A stretch of DNA of 64,000 bases from RZZS01 sp964491785 (GCA_964491785.1 CAZBGS010000001.1:62001-126000), one strand, 5' to 3'; positions 6,427 to 16,723 are shown, counted from the first letter of the stretch. The notes: a model not told the origin generated them from the letters alone. Numbers and translations: made by a program.

Positions 6427-7863
6427 ATGACCGGCGGTATGCAGGGTTTTATCAAGGATGGCAAGAGATTGCCTGATAAAAGATCTCCGGATGAGCGGAG
6501 AGGGGATTTTAGTGAAATTTACAGCGAGTTCGAGCCTTCTGCCGCCGCTGTTCAGGCAAACAGATGCGCCCAGTGCGGCGTGCCTTTCTGCCATGTGAAC
6601 TGCCCCTTGCACAATAACATTCCTGACTGGCTAAGGTTGGTGGCGCAGGGGCGGATGGAGGAGGCATATGAAGTTTGTTCCTCGACGAATACATTCCCGG
6701 AAATTTGCGGGCGGATATGTCCTCAGGACAGGTTATGTGAAGGCCGGTGCGTTATCGAGCAGTCGGGCCATGGCACTGTCACCATAGGGTCAATAGAGAA
6801 ATACATCGCCGAGACCGCGTTCTCAAAAGGCTGGGTCAAGCCGCGCAAGCCTTCGAGGGAGCTTGCATGGTCTGCGGGTATTATCGGCGCGGGGCCAGCC
6901 GGGCTAGCGGCAGCGGAAAAGCTGAGGGCTTTCGGGTACAAAGTCACGGTATATGACCGGCATGACCGCGCTGGCGGGCTGCTGATTTACGGTATTCCTA
7001 ATTTCAAGCTGGACAAGGAAGTAGTTCTGAGGCGCGTCGAATTGCTCAAGGCTCAGGGCGTGGAGTTCAGGCTCGGCTGCGATATCAGGGATCTTGAGGA
7101 GCTTCGCCTGCGGCATGATACGGTTCTTGTCGCTACCGGGGTTTACAAGGCCGGAGAGTTGAAGATACCGGGGGCGGATCTGGGCGGGGTTGTGGCGGCG
7201 CTCGATTATCTGATCGCGGCAAACCGCAAAGGACTTGGGGATAGCGTGCCTCAGTTCGATAAGGGGGAGCTGAATGCATCTGGCAGAAACGTTATTGTGA
7301 TTGGCGGCGGTGATACTGCCATGGACTGTGTGCGGACTGCGATAAGGCAAGGGGCGAAGTCGGTTAAATGTCTTTACCGCCGCGACCGTGCGAATATGCC
7401 GGGATCTGCGCGGGAGGTAGCGCATGCCGAGGAAGAGGGCGCGGAATTCGTCTGGCTCTCGGCGCCGGTTGAGCTTATCGGGGAAAAGTCTCATACGGTC
7501 GCGGGAGTCAAGGCGAGGAAGATGGAGCTTGGCGAGGCGGATATCAGCGGGCGCTGCCGTCCCAGGGAGGTTAAGGGATCGGATTATGTTCTGCCCTGCG
7601 ATCTGGTTATCAAAGCCCTCGGCTTCGGGCCGGAAGACGCGAGAAAGGTACTCGGTTGCGAGAAGCTCAAAGTGTCACCGTGGGGAACGTTACTGGCCGA
7701 TCATCATTCGAAGATGACCAATCTGGATGGTGTGTTCGCTGCCGGCGACATTGTAAGAGGGGCCTCGCTGGTTGTCTGGGCGATCAGGGACGGGCGGGAT
7801 GCGGCTTATTCGATGCATAGATATTTGCAGGCAAAGGCGCTGCGCGCAGATGCTGCGGCCTGA
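6427..7863 (+). CDS. gltD: Glutamate synthase (NADPH) small subunit
   Basis: 478 residues. GltD takes electrons from NADPH to FAD and passes them to the large subunit, which makes two glutamates from glutamine and 2-oxoglutarate. Visible are the N-terminal iron-sulfur cysteines (RCAQCGVPFC ... NCPLHNNIP and ICPQDRLCEGRC), the FAD-binding IGAGPAGLAAAEKL, the NADPH-binding VIGGGDTAMDC and a C-terminal AAGDIVRGASLVVWA. The ATG at 6427 follows GGGAGGT and gives the usual N-terminus (MTGG-MQGFIKDGKRL). The open frame upstream runs through the palindromic repeat and is not coding. gltB follows after 31 bp; this gltD-gltB order is also known from Azospirillum. Confidence 0.96.
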   Translation: MTGGMQGFIKDGKRLPDKRSPDERRGDFSEIYSEFEPSAAAVQANRCAQCGVPFCHVNCPLHNNIPDWLRLVAQGRMEEAYEVCSSTNTFPEICGRICPQDRLCEGRCVIEQSGHGTVTIGSIEKYIAETAFSKGWVKPRKPSRELAWSAGIIGAGPAGLAAAEKLRAFGYKVTVYDRHDRAGGLLIYGIPNFKLDKEVVLRRVELLKAQGVEFRLGCDIRDLEELRLRHDTVLVATGVYKAGELKIPGADLGGVVAALDYLIAANRKGLGDSVPQFDKGELNASGRNVIVIGGGDTAMDCVRTAIRQGAKSVKCLYRRDRANMPGSAREVAHAEEEGAEFVWLSAPVELIGEKSHTVAGVKARKMELGEADISGRCRPREVKGSDYVLPCDLVIKALGFGPEDARKVLGCEKLKVSPWGTLLADHHSKMTNLDGVFAAGDIVRGASLVVWAIRDGRDAAYSMHRYLQAKALRADAAA

Positions 7864-7894
7864 TTGAAATGTAAGGTTTTCAGGGAAGACGGAT

Positions 7895-10800
7895 ATGGAA
7901 GAATTTGGATTATATCGGCCGGAAGATGAGCATGATGCCTGCGGAGTGGGGTTTGTCGCCAGTATCGACGGAAGGCCGAGAAGGGAAGTGGTCTGGGCGG
8001 CTATCAACGCGCTTGAGAATGTCTGGCACAGAGGGGCTGTCGATGCGGACGGCAAGACCGGCGACGGAGCTGGTATCATGGTTCAGGTGCCGCAGGAATT
8101 CTTTCATGACCATGCAGTGCGTACCGGGCACCGTTCGAAGAAAGACATTATCGGTGTCGGTCAGGTGTTTCTGCCGAGGATAAACATAGACTCGCAGGAG
8201 GCCGCCAGAGCAATCGTGGAAACGGAAATCCTGAAGTTCGGCTATATCATTTATGGCTGGCGGCAGGTGCCGATCGACGTTTCCGTGATCGGGGAGAAGG
8301 CGGCGCGCACCAGGCCGGAAATCGAACAGGTCATGATCGGCAACAACGGGAAGCCCGAGGACATATTCGAACGGGAGCTTTATATTATTCGCAGGCGTAT
8401 TGAAAAGCGCATGAGGCAGGCGAGTATCGGCGATTTTTATATTTGTTCGCTCAGTTGCCGGATGATCACCTATAAGGGGCTTTTCCTTGCCGAACAGATT
8501 TCAAAGTTCTATCCCGATCTGAAGGACAACCGCTTCGAGTCGAATTTTGCGATTTTTCATCAGCGCTACTCGACCAACACCTTTCCAACCTGGTCTCTGG
8601 CGCAGCCTTTCCGCTGCCTGGCACATAACGGGGAGATCAATACTCTTTCGGGCAATCTCAACTGGATGAAGGTTCATGAAACGAAACTGAGCCATCCTGA
8701 CTTCGATCAGTACTTCGATGACCTGAAGCCGGTGGTTCAGGACGGTGGATCGGATTCGGCAAAGCTTGATAACGTTTTCGAACTGATGTGCCGCGCAGGG
8801 CGCGAAGCGCCGATGGTTAAAAGCATGCTGGTTCCCGAAGCGCATCTTACGGACGAGACCATGCCACCCGAGCACAAGGCGTTTTATATGTACTGTAATA
8901 CCGTCATGGAGCCTTGGGACGGGCCTGCGGCGCTGGCGATGACTGACGGGCGCTGGGTTCTCGGAGGGATGGACAGGAACGGTTTGCGGCCTTGCCGTTA
9001 TACAATCACCGAGGACGGGCTTGTAATCCTCGGTTCGGAGACGGGGATGGTGGCGCTTGACGAATCGCGGCTTGTCGAGAAAGGACGGTTGGGGCCGGGG
9101 CAAATGATCGCCATCGATCTCAAGGAGGGCAGGTTATACAAGGACAGGGAGATCAAGGATCGGCTTGCCTCTCGTCATCCTTATATGGAATGGGTAGAGC
9201 ATGGCAAATGGCTTGAGCAGACGATGAAGGAAGCCGCCGGAAAAGAGCAGGCCAGCATCGAGTCTGACAGACTACGTCGCTTGCAGCTTGCTGTAGGGCA
9301 CACGATCGAGGATATGGATCTTATCCTCAAGCCGATGGTGAGTGAGGGCAAGGAGGCGGTTGGATCGATGGGGGACGATACTCCTCTTGCCGTCATATCT
9401 CACAAGTATCGCGGAATGCATCATTTCTTCCGCCAGAACTTCAGTCAGGTTACCAATCCGCCAATCGACTCGCTGCGGGAAAGGCGCGTGATGAGCCTTT
9501 ACACGAGGCTCGGCAATCTTGGCAACATACTTGCGGAAGAGAAAAGCCAGTGTCAGATGCTCGCTGTCAGAAGTCCGGTTATCACCAATGGCGAGTTCGA
9601 AGCTGTTAAAATTTATCTTGGCAAAAGCATCTCGGAAATAGATACGACTTTCGATGTGTCCGAGGGGCCGGATGCGCTCAGGCAGGCGCTTGCGAGAATT
9701 CGATGCGCGGCAGCGGAGGCGGTGAGAGCCGGCAAGGGACATCTAGTGCTTAGCGATACTTCAATATCGGCAAAGCGGGCGCCTATTCCCGCCATTCTGG
9801 CGGCGGGTTCCGTGCATACCTACCTTGTTCGCGAGGGTCTTAGAAGCGACGCAACCATTACTGTCCGAACAGCCGAATGTATGGATGCTCATCATTTCGC
9901 AGTATTGATCGGAGTAGGTGCTACACTTGTCAATGCATGGCTGACGCAGGAGTCGATCGAGGCTGAGCGTGTACGCGGTATATACGGTGACCGGTCACTG
10001 TCGGACTGTATGATAAATTTCAAGAAAGCGATTAACGAAGGGCTGCTGAAGATCATGTCCAAGATGGGCATTTCGGTGATCAGTTCGTACCGCGGCGGCA
10101 GTTGTTTCGAGGCTATCGGGTTGTCGAGATCACTGGTGGCCGAGTATCTTCCCAATATTCCCAGCCGAATCTCCGGCATCGGTCTTAACGGATTGCAGAA
10201 CAAGGTTTTGATGCTGCATACGAAGGCTTTTGAAAATGAGGGAGTCCTGTCGCTTCCGGTCGGAGGTTTTTATCGGTATCGCAACGATGGCGAGAAGCAT
10301 GCCTGGGAGGCAGAGGCTATTCATCTGCTTCAGAAAGCATGTAATAGCGGCGATTACCGCATGTTCAAGCAGTATTCGGAGATGCTGCGCACATCTGCGC
10401 CAAACCAGATCAGGGATCTCCTGGATTTTCACACCGAGCGCACGCAAACGCCCGATCGCGAGGTGGAGCCGGTTACGTCGATACGCAAGCGTTTTGTAAC
10501 GCCTGCGATGTCACTCGGCGCGCTTTCGCCGGAAGCCCACGGGACTTTATCGGTGGCGATGAATCGCATCGGAGGCAAGTCGGATTCCGGAGAGGGCGGC
10601 GAAGATCCGTCGAGATACAAGCTGGATGCCGCAGGGGATGACTGGAATTCGAAAATCAAACAGGTGGCTTCGGGCAGGTTTGGAGTTACCGCCGAATATC
10701 TCAACAAATGCGAGGAAATCGAAATCAAGATGGCGCAGGGCGCCAAGCCGGGCGAGGGAGGGCAGCTTCCCGGACTTAAAGTTACCGAAATGATAGCGCG

Positions 10801-12394
10801 CTTCCGCCATTCGACGCCGGGAGTAATGCTGATTTCTCCGCCGCCGCATCACGACATTTATTCCATCGAGGATCTGGCGCAGCTTATTTATGACTTGAAG
10901 CAGATTAATCCTACGGCGAAAGTTTGCGTCAAGCTGGTGGCGAGAACGGGGATAGGCACGATTGCCGCCGGGGTGGCCAAGGCGAAAGCAGATGTAATTC
11001 TGGTTTCCGGACATTCAGGGGGCACCGGGGCAAGTCCGCAGACCTCGATCAAATATGCAGGTGTTCCCTGGGAAATCGGACTTTCGGAAGTTCATCAGGT
11101 GCTGACCATGAACGGCTTGCGTCAGAGGGTCAAGCTTCGTGCCGACGGGGGTATCAAGACGGGCAGGGATATAATTATCGCGGCTTTGCTGGGTGCCGAG
11201 GAATACGGGATAGGCACGGCTTCCCTGATTGCGATGGGATGTCTTATGGTCAGGCAGTGTCACTCGAACACCTGTCCGGTCGGTGTATGCACGCAGAACG
11301 AGGAACTGCGCAAGCGGTTTATGGGGACTCCCGAAAAAGTCATTAATCTAATGACTTTTATCGCCGAAGAGGTTCGGGAATATCTGGCCAAGCTTGGATA
11401 CAACAGCCTTGAGGAGATAATCGGCCACACAGAGCTTCTTTATCAGGTCAGCCACGGGATCGATCTCGATGACCTCGATCTGAACCCGCTTCTGGTGCAG
11501 GCGGATCCCATGAGTCCGCGGATGACCTGTACTCTCGGGGACGGACGTAACGAGGTTCCGGACACGCTGGACAAGACGATTCTGGAAGACGCGGCGCCTT
11601 TGTTCGAGAAGCGGCAGAAGATTGCCCTTTCCTATAACGTGCAAAACGTTCACCGGGCGGTTTGCACGCGGCTGTCCTCGAAAATCACCCGCAAGTTCGG
11701 GCAGGACGCATTGCCCGAAGATCATGTGTCTATCCGGTTGACCGGGAGCGCAGGGCAGTCACTGGGGGCTTTTGCTTGCGGAGGTCTGCGGATCGAGGTT
11801 TTCGGCGACTCTAACGACTATGTGGGCAAGGGGCTTTCGGGCGGCAAGATTATAGTGCGGCCGCGGAATGAATCGCCGCTCGAAACCCACAAGAACACGA
11901 TTATCGGCAATACTGTGCTGTACGGAGCGACCTCCGGCAAGCTGTTTGCTGCCGGACAGGCAGGAGAGCGGTTTGCAGTGCGTAATTCCGGAGCGAAGGT
12001 CGTTGTCGAAGGCTGCGGGTCGAACGGCTGCGAGTATATGACGGGCGGGATTGCCGTCATTCTCGGTACGCCAGGGCCGAATTTCGCCGCTGGCATGACC
12101 GGGGGCATGGCTTTCGTTTACGATCCGGACGATTTGATTCCCGTCAATATCAATCCGGACAGCGTTATCTACGACCGGCTTTGCGCAGACCATTATGAGG
12201 ATGTGGTCAAAGAACTGATTGCAGAGCATGCAGCCGAGACCGGTTCTAAATGGTCTACATCCCTGCTTGACAACTGGAACGTGGCCAGAGGCAAGTTCTG
12301 GCATGTCGTTCCGAAAGAGTTATTGGACAAACTGGAAATACGTCCTTTCAATGTTCAGCAATCCGAACCGATTCTGAAGAAAAAGGCAGTCTAG
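7895..12394 (+). CDS. gltB: Glutamate synthase (NADPH) large subunit
   Basis: 1499 residues, the usual length for alphaproteobacteria. It is a class II glutamine amidotransferase: the catalytic cysteine is C16 in DEHDACGVGF, so the first 15 residues should be a cleaved propeptide. The central and FMN-binding synthase domains follow (ADGGIKTGRD, SGHSGGTGASP), with the 3Fe-4S cysteines around residues 1116-1132 (C-x5-C-x4-C). The C-terminal beta-helix is glycine-rich (GCGSNGCEYMTGG). With GltD it forms the main ammonia-assimilation enzyme together with glutamine synthetase. A hairpin terminator lies 37 bp after the stop. Confidence 0.98.
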   Translation: MEEFGLYRPEDEHDACGVGFVASIDGRPRREVVWAAINALENVWHRGAVDADGKTGDGAGIMVQVPQEFFHDHAVRTGHRSKKDIIGVGQVFLPRINIDSQEAARAIVETEILKFGYIIYGWRQVPIDVSVIGEKAARTRPEIEQVMIGNNGKPEDIFERELYIIRRRIEKRMRQASIGDFYICSLSCRMITYKGLFLAEQISKFYPDLKDNRFESNFAIFHQRYSTNTFPTWSLAQPFRCLAHNGEINTLSGNLNWMKVHETKLSHPDFDQYFDDLKPVVQDGGSDSAKLDNVFELMCRAGREAPMVKSMLVPEAHLTDETMPPEHKAFYMYCNTVMEPWDGPAALAMTDGRWVLGGMDRNGLRPCRYTITEDGLVILGSETGMVALDESRLVEKGRLGPGQMIAIDLKEGRLYKDREIKDRLASRHPYMEWVEHGKWLEQTMKEAAGKEQASIESDRLRRLQLAVGHTIEDMDLILKPMVSEGKEAVGSMGDDTPLAVISHKYRGMHHFFRQNFSQVTNPPIDSLRERRVMSLYTRLGNLGNILAEEKSQCQMLAVRSPVITNGEFEAVKIYLGKSISEIDTTFDVSEGPDALRQALARIRCAAAEAVRAGKGHLVLSDTSISAKRAPIPAILAAGSVHTYLVREGLRSDATITVRTAECMDAHHFAVLIGVGATLVNAWLTQESIEAERVRGIYGDRSLSDCMINFKKAINEGLLKIMSKMGISVISSYRGGSCFEAIGLSRSLVAEYLPNIPSRISGIGLNGLQNKVLMLHTKAFENEGVLSLPVGGFYRYRNDGEKHAWEAEAIHLLQKACNSGDYRMFKQYSEMLRTSAPNQIRDLLDFHTERTQTPDREVEPVTSIRKRFVTPAMSLGALSPEAHGTLSVAMNRIGGKSDSGEGGEDPSRYKLDAAGDDWNSKIKQVASGRFGVTAEYLNKCEEIEIKMAQGAKPGEGGQLPGLKVTEMIARFRHSTPGVMLISPPPHHDIYSIEDLAQLIYDLKQINPTAKVCVKLVARTGIGTIAAGVAKAKADVILVSGHSGGTGASPQTSIKYAGVPWEIGLSEVHQVLTMNGLRQRVKLRADGGIKTGRDIIIAALLGAEEYGIGTASLIAMGCLMVRQCHSNTCPVGVCTQNEELRKRFMGTPEKVINLMTFIAEEVREYLAKLGYNSLEEIIGHTELLYQVSHGIDLDDLDLNPLLVQADPMSPRMTCTLGDGRNEVPDTLDKTILEDAAPLFEKRQKIALSYNVQNVHRAVCTRLSSKITRKFGQDALPEDHVSIRLTGSAGQSLGAFACGGLRIEVFGDSNDYVGKGLSGGKIIVRPRNESPLETHKNTIIGNTVLYGATSGKLFAAGQAGERFAVRNSGAKVVVEGCGSNGCEYMTGGIAVILGTPGPNFAAGMTGGMAFVYDPDDLIPVNINPDSVIYDRLCADHYEDVVKELIAEHAAETGSKWSTSLLDNWNVARGKFWHVVPKELLDKLEIRPFNVQQSEPILKKKAV

Positions 12395-12430
12395 AGTCAT
12401 TGCAAGCATGTATAGTCAGATTTAGGCAAT

Positions 12431-12476
12431 GCGTCCGTATGGATATTGCATACGGACGTATATTTCATTGTTTTTA
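12431..12476 (+). terminator. Rho-independent-type terminator after gltB
   Basis: CGTCCGTATG (12432-12441) and CATACGGACG (12449-12458) form a perfect 10-bp stem with a 7-base loop. It is followed by a T-rich stretch ending in TTTTT. It sits between gltB and the chemoreceptor gene, so it should separate the two transcripts. Confidence 0.7.
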
Positions 12477-12544
12477 TTAAAAAGATCACCTTAACCCGCA
12501 TAGTATCTCTTTTTAGCCATGATGCTTAAAAGAGGGGTTTTGAA

Positions 12545-14566
12545 ATGTCCGCATTTGCTTTTCTTGAAAACGTGAAGCTGGTTCACAAGATCAATGCAGC
12601 TTTTGGTCTGATAGTATGCCTTGTTCTGGTTATGGTGATAATTTCATATATGGGAATATCGTCGATCAGGGAGTCCTTCGACGGGTACAGGGATACAGCA
12701 AGGCAGAGCCTTGCTATCAGCAATCTTACCGAATCACTTACCAATGCAAGAATAGCGCTTTTCGTGTTCCGGCTCACCAATGCGCCTGAACAGCGGGAGG
12801 CGGTATTCGAAAACATAGATGAACTGATTGCGGCCAAAGGCGAGATCGAGAAACAAATCGCGGATCCTGAGAGCAGAAGAAAAATTCTCGAGCTTCAGGA
12901 CGTTGCGGTCGAGTACAGGAAAGCGTTCGAGGAGGCATCAAAACAGCAGGCCTTACAAGATGATCTCATGGAGAAAATGACTGCTGCCGGATCAAATGCC
13001 CGCAGAACGATTTCCGACATAATGGAGCAGTCATATAGCGCTGGAGATGTGGACGGAGCTTATCACGCCGGTGCGTTGCAGGAAAGATTTCTGCTGTCCC
13101 GGCAATATTCAAACGAATTTCTGCTGGTTAACAACAGGGAGGATGCGGACAGGGCCGAGCTTGAATTCAAAAATTCGAACGAGGCGCTTGAGAAGCTGAT
13201 GGCCGGGCTAAACAATCCCGAGCGCAAGCGAATGGCGAAAAAAGCAGGAGAATTCATAAACGAGTATTCTTCACTGTTTCGTCAGATCTCCGAATCAATT
13301 TTGAAGCGTAACGAGCAGTACACCATTACTAGCGTTACACACGGGCCGAAGATGCTGTCCGGCTTTGCCGAAATCTCCAACGATGCGGAAAAAGTTCAGA
13401 ATACTCTTGGCCCGCAAGCTGTCGAGACCATGAACAGCATATCCAACAGCTCGCTTATTATTGGTATTACCATCGCTACCCTGGCCGCAGCATGCGCGTT
13501 CATAATCGGCCGGGTGTTTTCGATGAACATCACGCTCATCATTTCGCAGATGGATCGCTTGTCAAAAGGCGACAACAAGTTCGATATCAAAGGCTCGCAG
13601 CGCGGCGATGAAATCGGGCTGATGGCCAAGGCCTTGCAGGTCTTTCAGAGAAATGCACAGGAAGTCGAGCGAATGGAAGCCGAAAAGAAGGAATCCGAGG
13701 CAAGGGCAGCGGCAGAACGACGTCAGGCGATGCTTGAACTGGCCAAGGAATTCGATTCGCAGGTCGGCGGCATTGTCGAGGCCGTCAACAAAGCCGCAGG
13801 CGAGATGCAGGCAATGTCGACACAACTTGCATCTGCTGTCGAGGAAACCACCAACCAGAGCAATTCCGTTGCTTCGGCCGCCGAGCAGACCAATGCCAAT
13901 ACACAGACTGTCGCATCCGCAACGGAAGAGTTGACGGCTTCGATTCAGGAAATCTCGCGCAGCGTGGCCGATACCGCGCAGACTGCGAAAAGCTGCGCAG
14001 CATCAGCAAGGATTTCACAGGAAAAACTGGATATTTTACAAAATGCCATAAGCGAAATTGATTCTGTTATTCAGGCGATCAACGAAGTCGCTGAACAGAC
14101 AAATCTTCTGGCGCTTAATGCCACTATCGAGGCGGCAAGGGCAGGGGAGGCTGGTAAAGGCTTTGCGGTTGTAGCAAGCGAGGTCAAGTCACTTGCCAAT
14201 CAGACCCACAAGATGACCGATGAAATTTCGACCAAGGTTGAAATGGTTAAGGAAAGCGCCAGGGCAACAATCGAGACTATCAACGATATCCTTTCCCAAA
14301 TCGAAACGGTTGACAACAAAACCGCAAATGTCGCCGCCTCTGTCGAAGAGCAAAGCAGTTCCACTCAGGAAATATCGCGGAATGTTCAGGAAGCGGCCAG
14401 AGGCTCTAATGAAATATCCCGGAATATCCGGGGCATTCAGGATGCTGCTAACGACAGCGCGCAAGCTACGAACACGTTGAAAGAGGCTTCAAACGGTCTT
14501 GCGCGTCAATCGAAGGATCTGAAAGAGGCAGTAGTAAAGTTTCTCAGTGAGGTGAGAGCCGCCTGA
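12545..14566 (+). CDS. Methyl-accepting chemotaxis protein
   Basis: 673 residues. First membrane helix about 17-39, a mostly helical periplasmic sensor region of roughly 255 residues rich in Glu and Arg, second helix about 300-322, a HAMP domain to about 375, then the long cytoplasmic coiled coil. The conserved kinase-contact hairpin (EQTNLLALNATIEAARAGE) sits near residues 516-535. The C-terminus ends KFLSEVRAA with no CheR/CheB pentapeptide. The start follows GAGGGG with good spacing. It should signal to a CheA-CheW array, but no such genes are in the window. The ligand is not predictable. It is a monocistronic gene framed by terminators. Confidence 0.96.
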   Translation: MSAFAFLENVKLVHKINAAFGLIVCLVLVMVIISYMGISSIRESFDGYRDTARQSLAISNLTESLTNARIALFVFRLTNAPEQREAVFENIDELIAAKGEIEKQIADPESRRKILELQDVAVEYRKAFEEASKQQALQDDLMEKMTAAGSNARRTISDIMEQSYSAGDVDGAYHAGALQERFLLSRQYSNEFLLVNNREDADRAELEFKNSNEALEKLMAGLNNPERKRMAKKAGEFINEYSSLFRQISESILKRNEQYTITSVTHGPKMLSGFAEISNDAEKVQNTLGPQAVETMNSISNSSLIIGITIATLAAACAFIIGRVFSMNITLIISQMDRLSKGDNKFDIKGSQRGDEIGLMAKALQVFQRNAQEVERMEAEKKESEARAAAERRQAMLELAKEFDSQVGGIVEAVNKAAGEMQAMSTQLASAVEETTNQSNSVASAAEQTNANTQTVASATEELTASIQEISRSVADTAQTAKSCAASARISQEKLDILQNAISEIDSVIQAINEVAEQTNLLALNATIEAARAGEAGKGFAVVASEVKSLANQTHKMTDEISTKVEMVKESARATIETINDILSQIETVDNKTANVAASVEEQSSSTQEISRNVQEAARGSNEISRNIRGIQDAANDSAQATNTLKEASNGLARQSKDLKEAVVKFLSEVRAA

Positions 14567-14609
14567 GGAAATCTGAGGGGTAACCTCAATATTGACCCTG
14601 GTCTCGACT

Positions 14610-14653
14610 GGCGCGCGTGTATCCCCACCCCACGCGCGCCTTTCTTGTCTTCT
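14610..14653 (+). terminator. Strong hairpin terminator after the chemoreceptor gene
   Basis: GGCGCGCGTG (14610-14619) pairs perfectly with CACGCGCGCC (14631-14640) around an 11-base loop, followed by TTTCTTGTCTTCT. It is the strongest terminator by eye in the window and isolates the nuo operon from upstream transcription. Confidence 0.85.
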
Positions 14654-14686
14654 GTTCGTTCGGGGAGAGGTCTTAAGTTAAGAATA

Positions 14687-14715
14687 TTGCCGCAGGAACG
14701 GGCATGCTCTATTTT
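14687..14715 (+). promoter_or_regulatory. Candidate promoter of the nuo operon
   Basis: TTGCCG (14687-14692) and TATTTT (14710-14715) are separated by 17 bases, each matching 4 of 6 consensus positions. The position fits: just after the terminator and 30 bp before the chosen nuoA start. It also argues against the in-frame ATG at 14704, which would fall between the two boxes. Confidence 0.45.
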
Positions 14716-14745
14716 AAATCGGATGAGTTTATTCAAGAGAGCGTG

Positions 14746-15117
14746 ATGCTTGCCGAAGATCTTGTAGCCGATTATCTGCCGATCATTGTTTTTCTTGCCG
14801 TGGCCTTCGGACTGTCGGCGATGATGATTGTTGCTGCTTTTATCGTCAGCAAACGAAATCCGTACAAAGACAAGCTGGCGGCTTATGAATGCGGGTTTCC
14901 AGCTTTCTCCGAGGCAAGGTCGAAGTTTGACGTCAGATTCTATCTTGTGGCTATCCTGTTCATCATATTTGATCTGGAAATCGCATTTTTATTTCCATGG
15001 GCTGTTTCGCTGGGAGCAATCGGTTTGTTCGGTTTCTGGTCTATGGTTGTATTTCTGGGCGTTCTTACCGTTGGTTTCGTCTATGAATGGAAGAAAGGAG
15101 CGTTGGACTGGGAATGA
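14746..15117 (+). CDS. nuoA: NADH-quinone oxidoreductase subunit A
   Basis: 123 residues from the ATG at 14746. Three membrane helices (about 10-32, 65-88, 95-115) and the signature YECGFPAFSEARSKFDVRFY with the conserved acidic FDLEIAF. The start was chosen because the N-terminus then reads MLAEDLVADYLPI, like relatives, and because the earlier ATG falls inside the likely promoter. NuoA is a membrane-arm subunit near the quinone site of complex I. First gene of the operon; its stop overlaps the nuoB start (ATGA). Confidence 0.96.
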   Translation: MLAEDLVADYLPIIVFLAVAFGLSAMMIVAAFIVSKRNPYKDKLAAYECGFPAFSEARSKFDVRFYLVAILFIIFDLEIAFLFPWAVSLGAIGLFGFWSMVVFLGVLTVGFVYEWKKGALDWE

Positions 15118-15677
15118 CCCATGACCGTAAAGTCTTTATTGCTCCGGATTCTATTCCGCAGACCGGTACCTTGCATGAGCAGGATGTTCTGCCGGCGGCT
15201 ATTGCCCGGCATACCAGCGACAAGGGATATTTACTGACGACTGCCGATGCTCTGTTCGACTGGGCGAGGACGGGGTCGATGTGGCCGCTTACTTTCGGGC
15301 TGGCATGTTGCGCCGTTGAGATGATCCATTCGTATATGAGCCGGTATGATCTCGACAGGTTCGGGATGATCCCGCGGCCAAGTCCGCGGCAGTCTGATGT
15401 TATGATAGTTGCCGGTACGCTTTGCAACAAGATGGCACCGGCCTTGCGCAGGATTTACGATCAGATGCCCGAACCAAGGTGGGTCATATCCATGGGTTCA
15501 TGCGCCAATGGCGGCGGCTATTATCATTATTCCTATTCCGTCGTGCGTGGCTGCGATCGTATCGTTCCGGTAGATATTTACGTTCCGGGCTGCCCTCCTA
15601 CGGCGGAGGCTCTTGTGTACGGGCTTCTTCAACTGCAGAAAAAGATTGCAAAAGAGAAGACCGTAATTGCGCGCTAG
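15114..15677 (+). CDS. nuoB: NADH-quinone oxidoreductase subunit B
   Basis: 187 residues. NuoB carries iron-sulfur cluster N2, which reduces quinone. The ligands are visible: the adjacent pair C65-C66 in GLACCAVEM, C130 in GSCANGGG and C160 in PGCPPT. The ATG at 15114 overlaps the nuoA stop; the frame is open nine codons further upstream but this would run back into nuoA. Unusually, nuoC does not follow directly: 155 bp of spacer and an unrelated 296-codon gene intervene. Confidence 0.98.
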   Translation: MTHDRKVFIAPDSIPQTGTLHEQDVLPAAIARHTSDKGYLLTTADALFDWARTGSMWPLTFGLACCAVEMIHSYMSRYDLDRFGMIPRPSPRQSDVMIVAGTLCNKMAPALRRIYDQMPEPRWVISMGSCANGGGYYHYSYSVVRGCDRIVPVDIYVPGCPPTAEALVYGLLQLQKKIAKEKTVIAR

Positions 15678-15832
15678 CTGTATTTACCTTTTCAAGGGTA
15701 ATTCCCGGGCGACGAATGATCTCACGAAAATTACTGAGCTTATTCAAACAATTGGGAGCTTTTAATGCTTTTTTTATGATATTGGGTTAGTGTTTAGTTG
15801 ATTTATGGAATTTATGTTTCGGGAATATAGAA

Positions 15833-16723
15833 ATGGCAAGAACCGAATTTAATAATGCTTCGGCGAAAGTAGGCCCAAGAGAGCTAAAAAACCTGGGCAT
15901 GCAATTGTACAGTACGCCTTTAGGCAAGTGGGAGGAGGAACTAAAGGAATTTCCTTCAGGTGCCGTGGCAAAGCTTGCGCATAGCCTCAAGGGGGCGATG
16001 TTAGAAGATTACAATAATACTTTGAGGGCAGTCTCAACCGAAAAGAAACCTGATAATATTATTTCTGAAAGATACCAGAAGATACTTGATAACTATTTTG
16101 AAGCGCTCACGGATCCCAAGCGCAGTGCAGAAAAGATTATCGCCAGCGCCAAACAGGCGCTGGAAAGCCCTGCCGAGGGCAGCGCGTGGGTGGTCGAGAA
16201 GACTGACAATCATGGAAAGGTCTCCATAAAACCTGCTTTTGATCAGAATATGATGAAGGATCCTGAGGCTGCCAAGGCTATGCGGCTCTACTATTTCTCG
16301 CGACATGCTTTGGATACCGACCAGCTTACTCCGCAGCTACAGTCTGTTTTTGACAACAAATATCCCCAGAATTCACTGGAAAACAAATACAAGGAAGTAT
16401 TGAGCAGTTATTTTGTCGGTATTGAGGATGCGGCCAACGATCTTGAAAATGTTGAGGAGCTTCAGGCAAATATTAAAGAGCAGGCGATATCCGACCTGAA
16501 AAAGATCACCGAGGAGCAGATTGATCTTGCTGCTCAATCACCGAATGCGCTTGCTGACAAGAGTTCCATTAAGGTCGATGCGACCAAGGCTGTTAATGAG
16601 GCTTACAGAGAAATCAAGGACGAACAATTGATCAAATTGCAGAATATGTATCCTGACGCAACTGTGATTATGAATCCGCGCAATGTCCTGAAACCTGAAG
16701 CAGGCGCGCCAGCAGTGCAATAA
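15833..16723 (+). CDS. Hypothetical protein inserted between nuoB and nuoC
   Basis: 296 residues, no family recognised. The composition is hydrophilic and helix-forming, rich in Lys, Glu, Ala and Asn, with no signal peptide, membrane helix or cysteine pattern. Repeated YF and YY segments (LDNYFEAL, LSSYFVGI, each preceded by a K-Y-x2-x-L-like helix) hint at two similar helical halves around residues 60-95 and 180-215. Flanked by 155 bp and 90 bp of AT-rich spacer, whereas other nuo genes touch or overlap, so it looks like an insertion. By eye it is somewhat AT-richer than its neighbours. The start ATG has only a weak Shine-Dalgarno (GGGAA). A role in complex I is not implied by the sequence. 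Confidence 0.75.
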   Translation: MARTEFNNASAKVGPRELKNLGMQLYSTPLGKWEEELKEFPSGAVAKLAHSLKGAMLEDYNNTLRAVSTEKKPDNIISERYQKILDNYFEALTDPKRSAEKIIASAKQALESPAEGSAWVVEKTDNHGKVSIKPAFDQNMMKDPEAAKAMRLYYFSRHALDTDQLTPQLQSVFDNKYPQNSLENKYKEVLSSYFVGIEDAANDLENVEELQANIKEQAISDLKKITEEQIDLAAQSPNALADKSSIKVDATKAVNEAYREIKDEQLIKLQNMYPDATVIMNPRNVLKPEAGAPAVQ